NCBI GenBank assembly: GCA_028673005.1
Contig: CM054116.1
Span: forward strand, 78,194,572 to 78,258,571
Direction of reading: 5' to 3'
DNA: 64,000 nucleotides
Origin: Tanypteryx hageni
Lineage: Eukaryota > Arthropoda > Insecta > Odonata > Petaluridae
The translations under genes and the position numbers were made by a program. Under the pieces are notes generated by a model that saw only the letters and a program-made list of their open reading frames with translations, had not been told where the DNA came from and searched no databases. Positions 1 to 10,270 of this stretch are shown here, one piece after another; within the stretch, counting starts at the first letter, position 1; every line of letters starts with the position of its first letter.

Positions 1-1080
1 GATTGCGAGGAGAAAAAGCACATCGTAATAAAAGATGGATGAGGAAAGGGTGCGATGAAACGATGCGCCGGATTTAGGGGACGTAAAAAACAAATAGAGA
101 GAGAGAGTCGCAAAAAGAGAAATATTAAGCGGGCGAGAGAGAAGTTTAAAGGAGAAAAACATACTAACGGACGAGGAATGAATTAGAAGAGGGAAACTCG
201 AACGGGAGGAGGAGGAAGAGGATGAGGGAAGATTATTTGGTCAGATCGAAGGAAAGTACGAAGGAAAAGATGGCGAGTGAAAGAAAAAAATCTTTGAGCA
301 AGAAAGGGAACTAGCAAGAAACGGAGAGGAGAGAACATTTGCGAGTTTTATTAGGAGACGGGTGAAAGAGATGAAGCATTCCGTATGGAAGTAAGACGCC
401 CTAGAGAGGCGCTTTAAGGACAGGGTGGAACGCGAATAATCCCTAACATAACAACTCTCTCTCCCCACCCAGAGAGGAATAGAGTTATTTGGGATTAAAG
501 AGAACTCGCGGAAAGAAATAGCACAAAGCGAGAGAAAGAAATATAAATTTAGGAAATCATAGAGAGAAGTGCGTAGAGTAACACAGGATAGACATGATAT
601 AGCAAGGTTAAACATCCTCGTATAAGCATTATAAGGTCACCATTCCAAACTTTTGCTCTAGTTTTCTCTCTTCCAATTTTAAACTCACCCGTCGGCTCAT
701 GGTGCAAGCAAGTGGTGTTAATGGAGTCGTCAAGAAATGTAGCCTCTCTACCTGCTAGTGTGGTAAAAGGTTAGGAAGGGACGAGAGAGGTAACAAGGAA
801 AGGAAGAGAGGTAATGAAGAAAAGCTCCATGAAAGGGAAAAGGATGGGAGGAAGAAAACTTTTAGGAGGGGGAGAAGAGAAAGAAAGAGGACATTTCAAG
901 GAAGAAGATCCCTTCTCGCAGAACGACCGGAGATTGAGGGAATGAGGGATGTGGTTGGGCGTGGACCTTGGAGACAAAATAGGAGACGTTGAGATAAAGG
1001 AGAATGAATGCGGATAAGAGAATTTCGTGGGAGGAAAGGAATAGATTGAGAGAGATAAAGTTCAGCGAAGGACGTTCCTC
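1..1080. repeat. Purine-rich (GA-rich) tract
   Basis: The + strand is strongly enriched in G and A across almost the whole stretch, with (GA)n and GGAGGA runs. Open frames on the minus strand (241-615, 771-977) translate to Ser/Leu/Phe/Pro-rich strings, as expected from the complement of purine-rich DNA, and show no domain. I treat it as low-complexity DNA without a gene. Confidence 0.7.
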
Positions 1081-4000
1081 TTTACTGATCTGTAGGAAAT
1101 GTAGATTTTTTACGCTGCTTCATCTGCAAGCACGCCGCATATGAGCGCGAAAATTCGATGCAGCTATCTTTTTCATCTAGGGCGTCCCATGTCTATAGTG
1201 CATGGATATCTGCGCATTCATGCATATCAGTCGTTTATTAATTTGATATGATTTCTCTTACGGATTTTTGGCAAAAAAAGCGATTCAAGATGTGGCCTCT
1301 TTCAATCAGTTTCTTTTTTATTGTAAATTATAAAATACCATTATATGGCTCAGTATTTCGTGAAATAAATCGTCTGCGAGATATGTTTCATTGATCCGAG
1401 TTGCATAGTAAGGTATTTCGACAGAATTTAATCAAGCATGATTTGGAGTTCAAATTATTTTTCAGTTGACAGCTTGCAATCTGACAGAGGAGGAGCTAAG
1501 CAAATAATCTGAACTCTTCACGCCGTTTAAATCAAAGTGTTGGTAGTGTTCGCATAAAACAGTCAGTTGTTGAACCAACATTTCAACACCAATGCGTAGA
1601 TGAAAGGAAAAAATATGAAAATAATATTGCCATTGACGCAATTAGGCCAAACAGTTACAAATTTGGAATAATATAGGTTATTTTTAGCGCGTTTTTTTAA
1701 TTACGCTTACAGTTTTACTTCGGCGTGTCTGTGCAATTGTTTAAATTGAAATTCTGACAAAACTGTAAATGATACAGTGCAGAAACTTGGAGGGTAAATT
1801 CCTGTACTGCTGTAATTTTTTCTATAGATTTGAGTTTTGAAAAAATATACGGGGTCGGATAGAAGCCTATTAAAATTATATATTTTTTTAATACCTCCGT
1901 AGGTATAACAGATGAAAAGCTGAAAGGTTGAGCGTACATTTCCACATAGATGGCACTTACAAACGAGGCTCTAATGAAAAATATGTGGCGGTATAATCAC
2001 GTAAGAAATAAATTAAATATCACATGTGGTCAAAATCCAAATTCTCCTCAGTTCGTCATTTAGGTTAGTGGGAGAAATCTTCAAGGCGAAATAAAACACA
2101 AAATATTACCGAATTTAGTACTAGATGAAAAAAACGCGCTAATTTTATCCATGTTCATGGATAACACTCTACTTGTTTATAAATAGTACTTTTCTATGAA
2201 CTGAATGCATCTACATATTAAAATAAATTTACATTCTCTCGCATAGCAGTATTTATAACTTTTCCCCGTTGAGCGGAAGAAAAATAATCTTTTACGATTA
2301 TATTTTATGTTCCTAAGAAGCAATTTTTGCCCTGAGAGGTTATAATCTCGATTTTAATTTCAAAATCCTAGCTATCGCAAACTTTGATACACTAAGCCAT
2401 TTGTTAAATTCTCAAACCCATATTAATGTACGAGACAAATTTATTAGCCAGCGGGAAATAATTAAATCAAGCGCAACTAAAGTAATGATTCGCGAGAAGG
2501 CAATTAAACTTGATAAATAACATCAAAGGATTCTGCAACAGAATTGTGACTGAAACTCCAAACATTAACTTGAACCTATTAAATTGGTCATTGAACACCA
2601 TAAAACCATTAGTACTTTATTACCACCCGTATTCGTTGCTTTTAAATGACGCAAGGCCAAGAGCTTTAGATTATCGGAGTATGAAAAGTTAAGAGCTATG
2701 ACGGATAAACAAACTAATTGGTCGAATGGAATTAGAGTGAAAAGAATTGAATGAACAATTGGTGAGCATTGAATAATAACGAATTCATGGATCCGTTGAT
2801 TTCGCTTTTAAAATTTTCAATCTGAACATGCGCAGCGCACATTTCAAGCTGAAACGGAATATTTAATCCTTCAATAAATGTAAACGTGCGGTATTTTAGC
2901 AAGTCTGACTCAATTGAAGCTATTAAAAAAATGATTTCTTTCATTTTCATTAACGACAAGTATTAGAAGCAAGAAAAACCTCAATTGTGATATATTTTAC
3001 ATAGCTACTTTCCAACTTAAACTGTAATTAATTAATTAATATATCTTTACAAAGTGAATTATTACTAGTCACGTCATATTAAAGGAAATAGAACTCAACC
3101 GTATACATCGCCAATATTTTTATAATCTTCTTTAATCTTGTTGTAACTAGAACAAAGAGGAAAAGAGAATTCAAATGACAATATTTAAAAATTGAATTGA
3201 AACTAAAGAACTGTTTCAGAAGATAATGTGACATTTAAAACTTCCCTGCGCTAAACTGATATAATCAAAGACCTTTAACCGGATACTTTTTCATAAAATA
3301 TGCAAGTTGAAATGCGTGTTGCGTAGAATCTCATTTCCTTCCGATATTTTTTGACTTCCGAGCGAGTGGCCAACATTTAAAATATTATCTCTTTCCACAC
3401 TCCTACTCTAATTAATTTTATCTCAATTTAGTGCCAAGGCTGAAGACCGACTGACTTATTTAGAATGTGTCAATGGAAATAATATTTTTATAACTAAACG
3501 GACGTGCAGCCTATAAAATAAATTCCGTTGCTATCTCCTACTAAGGCGTAATTCCAACCCATTTGAGATGGTTTTAGTAGCTGAACCAATTGCATTCTTA
3601 TGAACATCTACAGCAACGGATAAACCCTGCATGGATTAGAGTGAAAGTGAACGATGGATTAATAATTGACATGCAGGGCTGCATTCGGTCAAAAATTAAT
3701 AATTTCACCGAAATATTTTCACTTTCCAAAAGATGGGATAAATGTCCCATTGCTTCTCTTCAGATAAAAGTATAACTTTAAAAACTATTTCAGCGTTCAA
3801 TGCTTTGAAAAGACACCTTCACACAAATAGTCTTCATGCATAAAAAGTGAAAAATATGATTTATAATAATTATACCAGTAATAACTATCGTAAAGATGAT
3901 GTATCTCTAGAAATGATTGCATTGAGCATATTAATCCCGGATACAGCAACTATCTCATTAAGAGCCTTATTCCTTTATAATGGCTATTATTACACACCCG

Positions 4001-4130
4001 ACAAATTAACTGCTGACACCGCAATTTTGCCGAAGTGACACCTTCGTTGATTAACCGCAATTAGAATGCGTATACCGCAGACAAGGAAAGAGAAGCCACT
4101 AATGTCTTTTAGCTTTTCTAACAGAATACG
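1081..4130. other. AT-rich stretch, nothing recognised
   Basis: The sequence is AT-rich. ORFs are short (60-80 codons, both strands) and show no domain, signal peptide or repeat. I saw no terminal inverted repeat, target duplication or RNA gene. Confidence 0.5.
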
Positions 4131-4136
4131 AGAAAG

Positions 4137-5050
4137 GTGACACGAAATACTATAAAGGTTTTTTCCCTAATTAAATGGAAAAAAAGAGCAACGGAAGAAA
4201 AAATGAAAAAGAAAACTTTTATGCCACCAATTCATAAGTTCCCCAAAAAAGGAAAAAAAGAAAATCACTTCTACTGGCAGAAGTTCAGTAAGCGACAGGG
4301 GCCGAGGTGTAATTGCGAACGAGGTTTTAGAGGCACGCCACGAAATTCATATCCAACAAAAACGACGCCCTAAAAATAGAGACAGTTCGCTCGGAAAAAA
4401 AGAGAGGACGCCCTCAAACGATCCTCCGCCACGGGAGGCAGGAAGTCCATTTTGATGCCCACTGCGAATCATCTCTCGAATGTATAGTGTCAAAAAGAAA
4501 AAAATAACGTCACAGGTCTTATAACGCGTGGCACATGTCGGGACTGCTAATATCCAGCAAAATGGGCGGGAGGAGAGGTATGGCAATTATTGCGGAGCGC
4601 TGGAGCGGCAAGCCAGCTACGACGTCGCATCTCCCTCTCTCTCTCCTTCCCCATTTCACTTTCCCTCTCTCCCTCCTTTCCTCCCTCCCCCTCCCTCCCT
4701 CTCCCTCGCTCTCTCTCACTCTACCTCTCTTCCGACATTCACTCTGGCATCGCTCCTCCTTCCCATTCCACCTCCTCACCATCCTCCTTCCGACCAGATC
4801 GACCCCACCCTCCCCTTCCCGGGAACACCTCAAAATTCCCCACACCAACGTGCACGCCAACAATCACCGACATCCTGCGGGCGACAGTGGCGCAAGATTA
4901 GGGGAGTCTGAAGCTTGGATGATGGCCGAGATGGAGAGGAGGGGGGGAGGGGGTGGTTTAGAGGCGATGGAAGAGGGAAGGCATTCCAGCGATCAAACGC
5001 CACGTTCTCTCCACTCAACGACGCAGCAACTACATATGTCATAAGAGTCA
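4137..5050. repeat. Low-complexity C/T-rich tract with overlapping spurious ORFs
   Basis: Between about 4630 and 4830 the + strand is a dense polypyrimidine run (CTCTCC, CCCTCC). Open frames of 70-170 codons occur in several frames on both strands over the same bases. This is the mark of a stop-poor low-complexity tract, not a gene. The flank 4900-5040 is purine-rich, so the strand bias flips within 100 bases. Confidence 0.65.
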
Positions 5051-6327
5051 ACTACATTTGCGCATTTCTAACGTGACGATTTAACTGGCGAGCACCGCGA
5101 ATTTGAAGTTCCCACATGAATATGGTCTTATCAACTTCAAACATGAATCTAATCTACGTATTTTCGCTTCCTGCCTCAGTAAATCTTAATAAAAGTCATC
5201 GAAGATCTGTTAATTGTGCCTTAGAAAGACTTTCTCAACAAATTTAGGCGTCTTGAAGCTTAGTATACGCTCATTTCACTTTCCGTAATTATCAACACCC
5301 TATATAAATTTATATACATATATTTCATAAATTTTTTGAGGATGGAAATATCATAGAAAAATATTTAAGAGAAAACAAATAAAAATGAAATGCACGAGAA
5401 AAAATAATTGAAAATTATAAGAATTGATGAGAGACAGAAGGTTAAAATCTCGCACAATTTCGAACAAGGTGCAGTTCCGAGAAGTTGGGCTTATACCACC
5501 TCTACACAACAACATAAGCACGCTCCGCTTTATACGCGAATGCTGCCTCCAAGTGACATACGGGAATAAAAGCAGGAAACATGAAGTTTTCTGGGACAAG
5601 ATATGACATAACAAAGAAGGAATAAAATTCAAATGAGATGTTAGGCGAGGCAAAAACATAGGATCGAATCGAAATGTCTTGTCTGAGATGTTGCGGGAGC
5701 GTCAAGAGACTACAAGAAGGTGGAATTTCAAAGGGAAATTTGAAGCGGAGTTTAGGAGCGGAGGAGACTTTAGGGTTGACCAGAAGGAAAACGTGATGAG
5801 ATGACTCAAAGGGATGTCGTAAGAAGAACAGCAGATACAGAGCAAGTGTTTCAAGAGGAAGACGTTAGGCGCAAGCGGGGAGTGATTCACATCGCCACCC
5901 ACTCAAGGGAGAGAATGGGGAAGAAACTGAACAATTTAAAAGCGTCGCGATCTTTCGTAAGAAATTTATGTTTACTAAGACAAAAGTTACATTATCCACA
6001 AAAATTAGAAACTTCTTAACTTTTCCAAAATCAGAAAACCTGTCGTGAATAAAGGTTATTTGATGTAGAAGTTGCCGAGTTTTTCTCATAAAGCTAAAAT
6101 ATGATTGTTTGGGTATATCTTTATTTCACATTTAATAACAGTGATCCAAATGTAGTTAAAATGAAAGTGTTAACTCGACGAAGTGTACTTTCTAAGTTTC
6201 TTTCGTCTATTCATCAATCAGTGTTATCTCATATTTTTTTAATTTGTAAAATGAAGTAAATATTCGGCTATATGAGGGAGCTCATACAAAAGTTAGATCA
6301 TCAATGAAAATAAGAAACTTCGTAACT
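5051..6327. other. Unannotated stretch
   Basis: Several short overlapping frames on both strands (5351-5659, 5424-5606, 5801-6089) have no recognisable domain. No repeats or RNA genes were seen. Confidence 0.45.
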
Positions 6328-6335
6328 TTTACAAA

Positions 6336-6988
6336 CATCATCATCATCATAGGTAGTCTGTCCGTAGACAGGTCCGTGATTATTCTTGGTTAAACCTGGT
6401 TCTCCATATACTCCTATTTTCCGCTGTCCTCTTCATATCTTGATAACTCTCTTTCCCTTTCAAATCGCCTATCAGCTGAAACCTTTTCCTACCTCTTTCC
6501 CTTTTTTCCGACTAGTTTTTCTTTAACACGTCTTTAATCATACTCTCTCTCTCTCCTCAGATAATGTCCGACCCAGTTTGCCCTCCTCTTTCTAATAGTC
6601 TGTATAATCATTCGCTTCTCTCCTACTCTTCGTAGCACTTCATCGTTTTTCATCCTATCTGTCCATTTTATCTTCAGCATTCTCCTCCAAGTCCACATTT
6701 CAAAGCTTTTCAAGTATTTGATGTCATTTTTCCTTAGCGTCCATGTTTCTGCCCCGTACAAAGCTATACTCCATGCATAGAATTTTATGAACTTCTTGCG
6801 GATATCTTCACTTATATTCCCCGTAAGTAGGTGTTTCTTTATTCTGAAAGCCGCTTTTGCTTTTTCTATTCTAGTCCTGATCTCATCCGTACATTTTGCT
6901 TCTCTTGTTATGATACTTCCAAGGTATTTATAGTCTGAAACGTGTTCTAAATACTTTCCTCCAATACTTAGGTGCAGTTTTTTTGTGA
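6336..6988 (-). mobile_element. 5'-truncated RTE-like non-LTR retrotransposon, 3' end
   Basis: Read on the minus strand, this is the 3' end of a LINE. It holds the post-polymerase part of the reverse transcriptase, a short 3' UTR and a (ATG)n tail, which appears as CAT repeats at 6336-6350. The same 3' UTR closes two other copies, at 45400 (minus) and 46673 (plus). The tail is preceded by TTTACAAA at 6328-6335, and the same octamer lies at 6989-6996 beyond the 5' end, so I read it as the target-site duplication. The short trinucleotide tail and the C-terminal protein fit RTE-like elements; the clade is inferred from memory. Confidence 0.8.
6534..6985 (-). pseudogene. Reverse transcriptase C-terminal fragment (RTE-like LINE)
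   Basis: The fragment opens near DYKYLGSIITREAKC, passes AWSIALYGAETWTLRKNDIK and WTWRRMLKIKWTDRM, and ends in the GHYLRRE motif. This segment follows the palm and thumb in RTE/BovB-type proteins. The catalytic YADD region and everything upstream are absent through 5' truncation. The frame is open over most of the segment, then ends early near 6534 after a changed GHYLRRE context. A closely similar segment occurs at 46030-46490 (plus) and 45444-45784 (minus), which gives family support from within the window. Confidence 0.75.
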
Positions 6989-6996
6989 TTTACAAA

Positions 6997-7663
6997 AGAA
7001 TTTCTTTCACAACTGTTGTTGGTAAGTACCTCAATTTTCATATATCATTTCTATTCTTTTCAATTCCCATGCTTATCGCGGCAATAATGAAAACTTCTTT
7101 TCTGTAGATGAAGTTGGGTAGGTGGAGACGTGGCATTATTACTTGTGTACTGCTCCGCCTTTTTTGTCCTGAGGAGAAGGGTTCGTCATCTATCCTATCA
7201 TTTTAGGAGAGACGGCCGCTCGCGGAGGGAGGATAGAAGACGCTGTTTTACCTTCTCAGATACTTAACCTTTATCCGCTGGATTTAAATCCCGCCTGTAG
7301 GGTCTGGCTGCCGTATTTAAATCGAGGTATTTCAATTTTTTGCCTGTTTCTGAATAAATGTACGTATTTCGTGAATTATTGACAGTATAATCATAAAATA
7401 AAAAGTATCTTCTTGCAGAAAAAATCTGCTGCTAACATTACCAATTCAGCGTACATCGCAGAAAAGAAGAAGAAAAATCAAAGCACAGAAGAATGATGAC
7501 AAAAATAAGAAGAAAGAAAAATTGCTGTCAGAGTTACAGAAATGCTTAAAACTAGAGAAATAGACGGCGCATGTACATTGCGCAAACTTTCTCATATACG
7601 TTTGGTCGACTGTGTACGTTTATAAAAGAAAAACGCTTATAAATCAAAGTTAATCGTAGTTTA
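6997..7663. other. Unannotated stretch
   Basis: This mixed-composition DNA holds no ORF of note. Around 7130-7310 it is less AT-rich. No transposon ends or RNA genes were recognised. Confidence 0.4.
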
Positions 7664-8300
7664 GTATATATTGTAATGCCACTGATCGATATTTATTAAT
7701 TTTTTGGGAAATATGACTTAGTAAGTATTATTTGTGACATAAGGATGTACGTTTAGATGGATTTTAATCAAAATACTTATAGCCATTTTTGAGTAAATCG
7801 AATTTTGTTTAAAAATATCCAAGAATTAAGTGCCCTTAATTGTTGCGCAATATCGTTCATCTCTTCAGAGTGTCTATTATGAATGATATTATCCACAAAT
7901 ATGATATATCATTCGATTTAGTTTAACCGCTTAGGCTGAAATAAGATTTTTAGTGGATCGCGGCGGAGGCGTGACGTCATAGGGCTTCGGTAAAGTAACT
8001 TAGAGTACATTGTAATGCCACTGGACGCCATCTAGTGATTTCAAGAGATATATGGCTTATGCAGTATTATTTGCGACATTAGGATCTACAATTGGATTTA
8101 TTTTAATCAAATTCTCTGGAGCCATTTTTGAGTAAATAATATTTTTCTAAAAACCGCCAAGAATAAACTACCCTTAATTTTTGCGCAATATTATTTTTAT
8201 GAAAAAACTCTGCAAAAGATAATATATTGCACAAATACGAAATATCATTCAACTTCATGTACGCGCTTGGGCCCTAGAACAGTGAACAGATCGACAGACA
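7664..8300 (+). repeat. Tandem dimer of a ~339-bp diverged repeat
   Basis: Two diverged head-to-tail copies can be aligned by eye. Shared landmarks are ATTGTAATGCCACTG (about 7672 and 8011), the phrase GCCATTTTTGAGTAAAT (about 7783 and 8121), CCCTTAATT-TTGCGCAATAT, and a closing ATATCATTC. The period is about 339 bases. The first copy ends in a CG-rich spacer with TGACGTCA near 7970; the second is followed by GACAGACAGACAA near 8295. No ORF. It may be a dimeric non-autonomous element or the start of a satellite. Confidence 0.7.
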
Positions 8301-8934
8301 GACAATAATTAGAGGGAGGAAGGAAAAAAGAATGGGAATGAGCAGAAACTGATATTATATTGGATTGTATAGGCTTAAAAGGAGGTACAGTACAAAAATA
8401 ACAATAATAAATTATAATTGATTATAAAAATTTTATACTATTGAATCATGCGCCATTGCCATATGGTGGAAATTCATAAAACTAAATATAGGTCACGTAA
8501 TTTTCAATGGATTTCTTTAACTGATAATACAGTAAATCTTTCGAACCGAATTTCGAATAGGAGTGAAAAATAACATTTAACATTTTAACATTTAAATTTC
8601 TTTAACAAAAGTGATTTTTCTGGAAAATTTTCAAACTAATATAGTCAAAAGAAAATTGCGTCTTAAAATGTAGTTAAACTCAATTCAGTTCATGTATTTA
8701 GCTAATAGTAACTAAGTTACTGCACTATGATGGTAAATTGACAGTTCGTCCACATTTTATTCTGTTTTTTACGAGTTAATAAGAGTAAAATAATTCATTT
8801 ATTAAGTCAAATTCTATACGTTTTAAAAAACTTATAATTTGCTCAAATATTTCAAGTAAATTTCAGCTACTTCCTTATGAATTATATCTTATTATTTCGA
8901 TTTTCCTCTTATTTTCTTATTTTACATGAAGACT
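8301..8934. other. AT-rich stretch, nothing recognised
   Basis: This is AT-rich DNA with a small TAACATTTAACATTTTAACATTTAA run near 8572-8596. No gene or transposon end was seen. Confidence 0.4.
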
Positions 8935-9860
8935 TACATGCAGTTTACAATGTTCCTTTGTTTCAACTCGGGAACCGCTGGACATATTTTGATTAAATTT
9001 GGTATTGGGGAGTTTTGCTAAAATTAATTGACCGATTCCAATTTTGGTTAAAATCGGACAACAATTACGACCACTTTACATGACCTATATGTAGTTAACA
9101 ATGTTCCTTTGTTTCAACTCGGAGACTGCTTGACATAAAATATTGAGAACATTGTGAAATCTGAAAGAACGCATTTGGAAACTCTGTGTACTCTGACATC
9201 GAGTACGTGCACCTTTCCAATCATGTTATCAGCGATTTCATGATTTCTCACTTATTCTAAAATCTACGAGTTTTGTTGAATTGTCTCTCGTCTATCCTCG
9301 CTTTACCTTATACAAGTTTCAAGAAAAAACTTAAAATAAATATGGAAACCAAACTTTGGTTATTATGCGTTCTTTGCACGAAAGTCGTTTCTGTCGTTTC
9401 CGTCCGTCCGCATGTTAAAACTCGGGAACCGCTGGACGTATTTTGACGAAATTTGGTATTGAGGAGTTTGCTAAAATTGGCCAACCGATTCCAATTTTGA
9501 CAAAAATTACGACCACTTTACATCAAGACCTACATCTAGATCACAATGTTCCTTTATTTCATCTCGGGAACCGCTGGACGTATTTTGATTAAATTTGGCA
9601 TTGGGGAGTTTTGCTAAAATTAATTCACTGATTCCAATTTTGGTTAAAATCGGACAAAAATTACGACCCCTTTACATAAAGACCAACAATGCTCCTTACT
9701 TTCAGGTCGGGAACCATAGGAGGTATTTTGATGAAATTTGGTATTCGGTAGTTTTAGTAAAATTGGTCAATCAATTCCAATTTAGGTTAAAATCGAACAA
9801 AAATTACGACCACTTTACATAAGGCCTTATATGTATTTTACAACGTGCCTCGCTAGCTTC
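8935..9860 (+). repeat. Minisatellite-type arrays, unit ~143-151 bp
   Basis: Copies of one unit start at about 8962, 9113 (cut short), 9418, 9558 and 9701. Each reads CTCGGGAACCGCTGGACGTA, then ATTTTGAT-AAATTTGG, a CCGATTCCAATTTTGG segment, then AAAATTACGACC-ACTTTACAT. The spacing is 143-151 bases. The ACCGATT/AAATTTGG wording resembles the internal arrays of insect Helitrons and of the Helitron at 48967-50145, but no Helitron ends were found here. The ORF at 9595-9822 is only the array read in frame. Confidence 0.75.
9140..9230 (+). repeat. Direct repeat, copy 1 (partner 9890-9972)
   Basis: The segment from ATATTGAGAAC through GAACGCATTTGGAAACT to CACCTTTCCA recurs at 9890-9972 with small indels. 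Each copy directly follows a minisatellite block. The spacing of about 750 bases indicates that array plus flank was duplicated as one larger unit. Confidence 0.75.
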
Positions 9861-9889
9861 TTGTTAAATACGTACTCATCTGAGCGAAA

Positions 9890-9972
9890 ATATTGAGAAC
9901 GTGAAATCTCAAAGAACGCATTTGGAAACTGTGTATTCCAACATGGAGTACACCTTTCCATCTTGTATTATC
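9890..9972 (+). repeat. Direct repeat, copy 2 (partner 9140-9230)
   Basis: This is the second copy of the segment described at 9140. It lies immediately upstream of the SINE that starts near 9988. Confidence 0.75.
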
Positions 9973-9987
9973 TTAAGGTCGAGCGTA

Positions 9988-10270
9988 CTGGGGGTAGTGG
10001 AGTGGTTAGAGCGTTGGCCTTCCACGCAGCGATCCCAGGTTCGAATCCAGCGGAGACCAGGATTTTTCAACCTGGGGTCGTCCCGTCCCCAACTTATGTG
10101 TTTTGAGGAGACTGCGCAAATCAGCGCTCCGACCTTTGTAAAGGACGTTAAGCAGTTGGTCCCCTTGGTGATCTTCGTAAAGTGTAGGCTAATGCCGGCA
10201 CTGGGTTTCCCTCCTCCCTTCTGTGTGTCTGCGAGTTTGGTGTGGAAGGACTAATGGTTATAATAATCCA
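9988..10270 (+). mobile_element. tRNA-derived SINE with intact A and B boxes
   Basis: The 5' head is tRNA-like. An A box (TAGTGGAGTGG) lies at 9995-10005 and a perfect B box (GGTTCGAATCC) at 10038-10048, about 33 bases apart, as in RNA polymerase III type 2 promoters. A body of about 200 bases without tRNA resemblance follows, ending in an ATAATAATCC tail near 10268 that suggests mobilisation by a LINE. The head is not a working tRNA gene: there is no CCA-adjacent acceptor pairing and the body runs on. The ORF 9901-10254 is incidental. No clear target duplication was found. Confidence 0.8.

Noticed and set aside
4535..5044. 169-codon and other overlapping ORFs
   Set aside because: Three or more frames are open at once over a low-complexity pyrimidine run. 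No domain.
9901..10254. 117-codon ORF on the + strand
   Set aside because: It spans a SINE including its tRNA-like head, so the frame is incidental.
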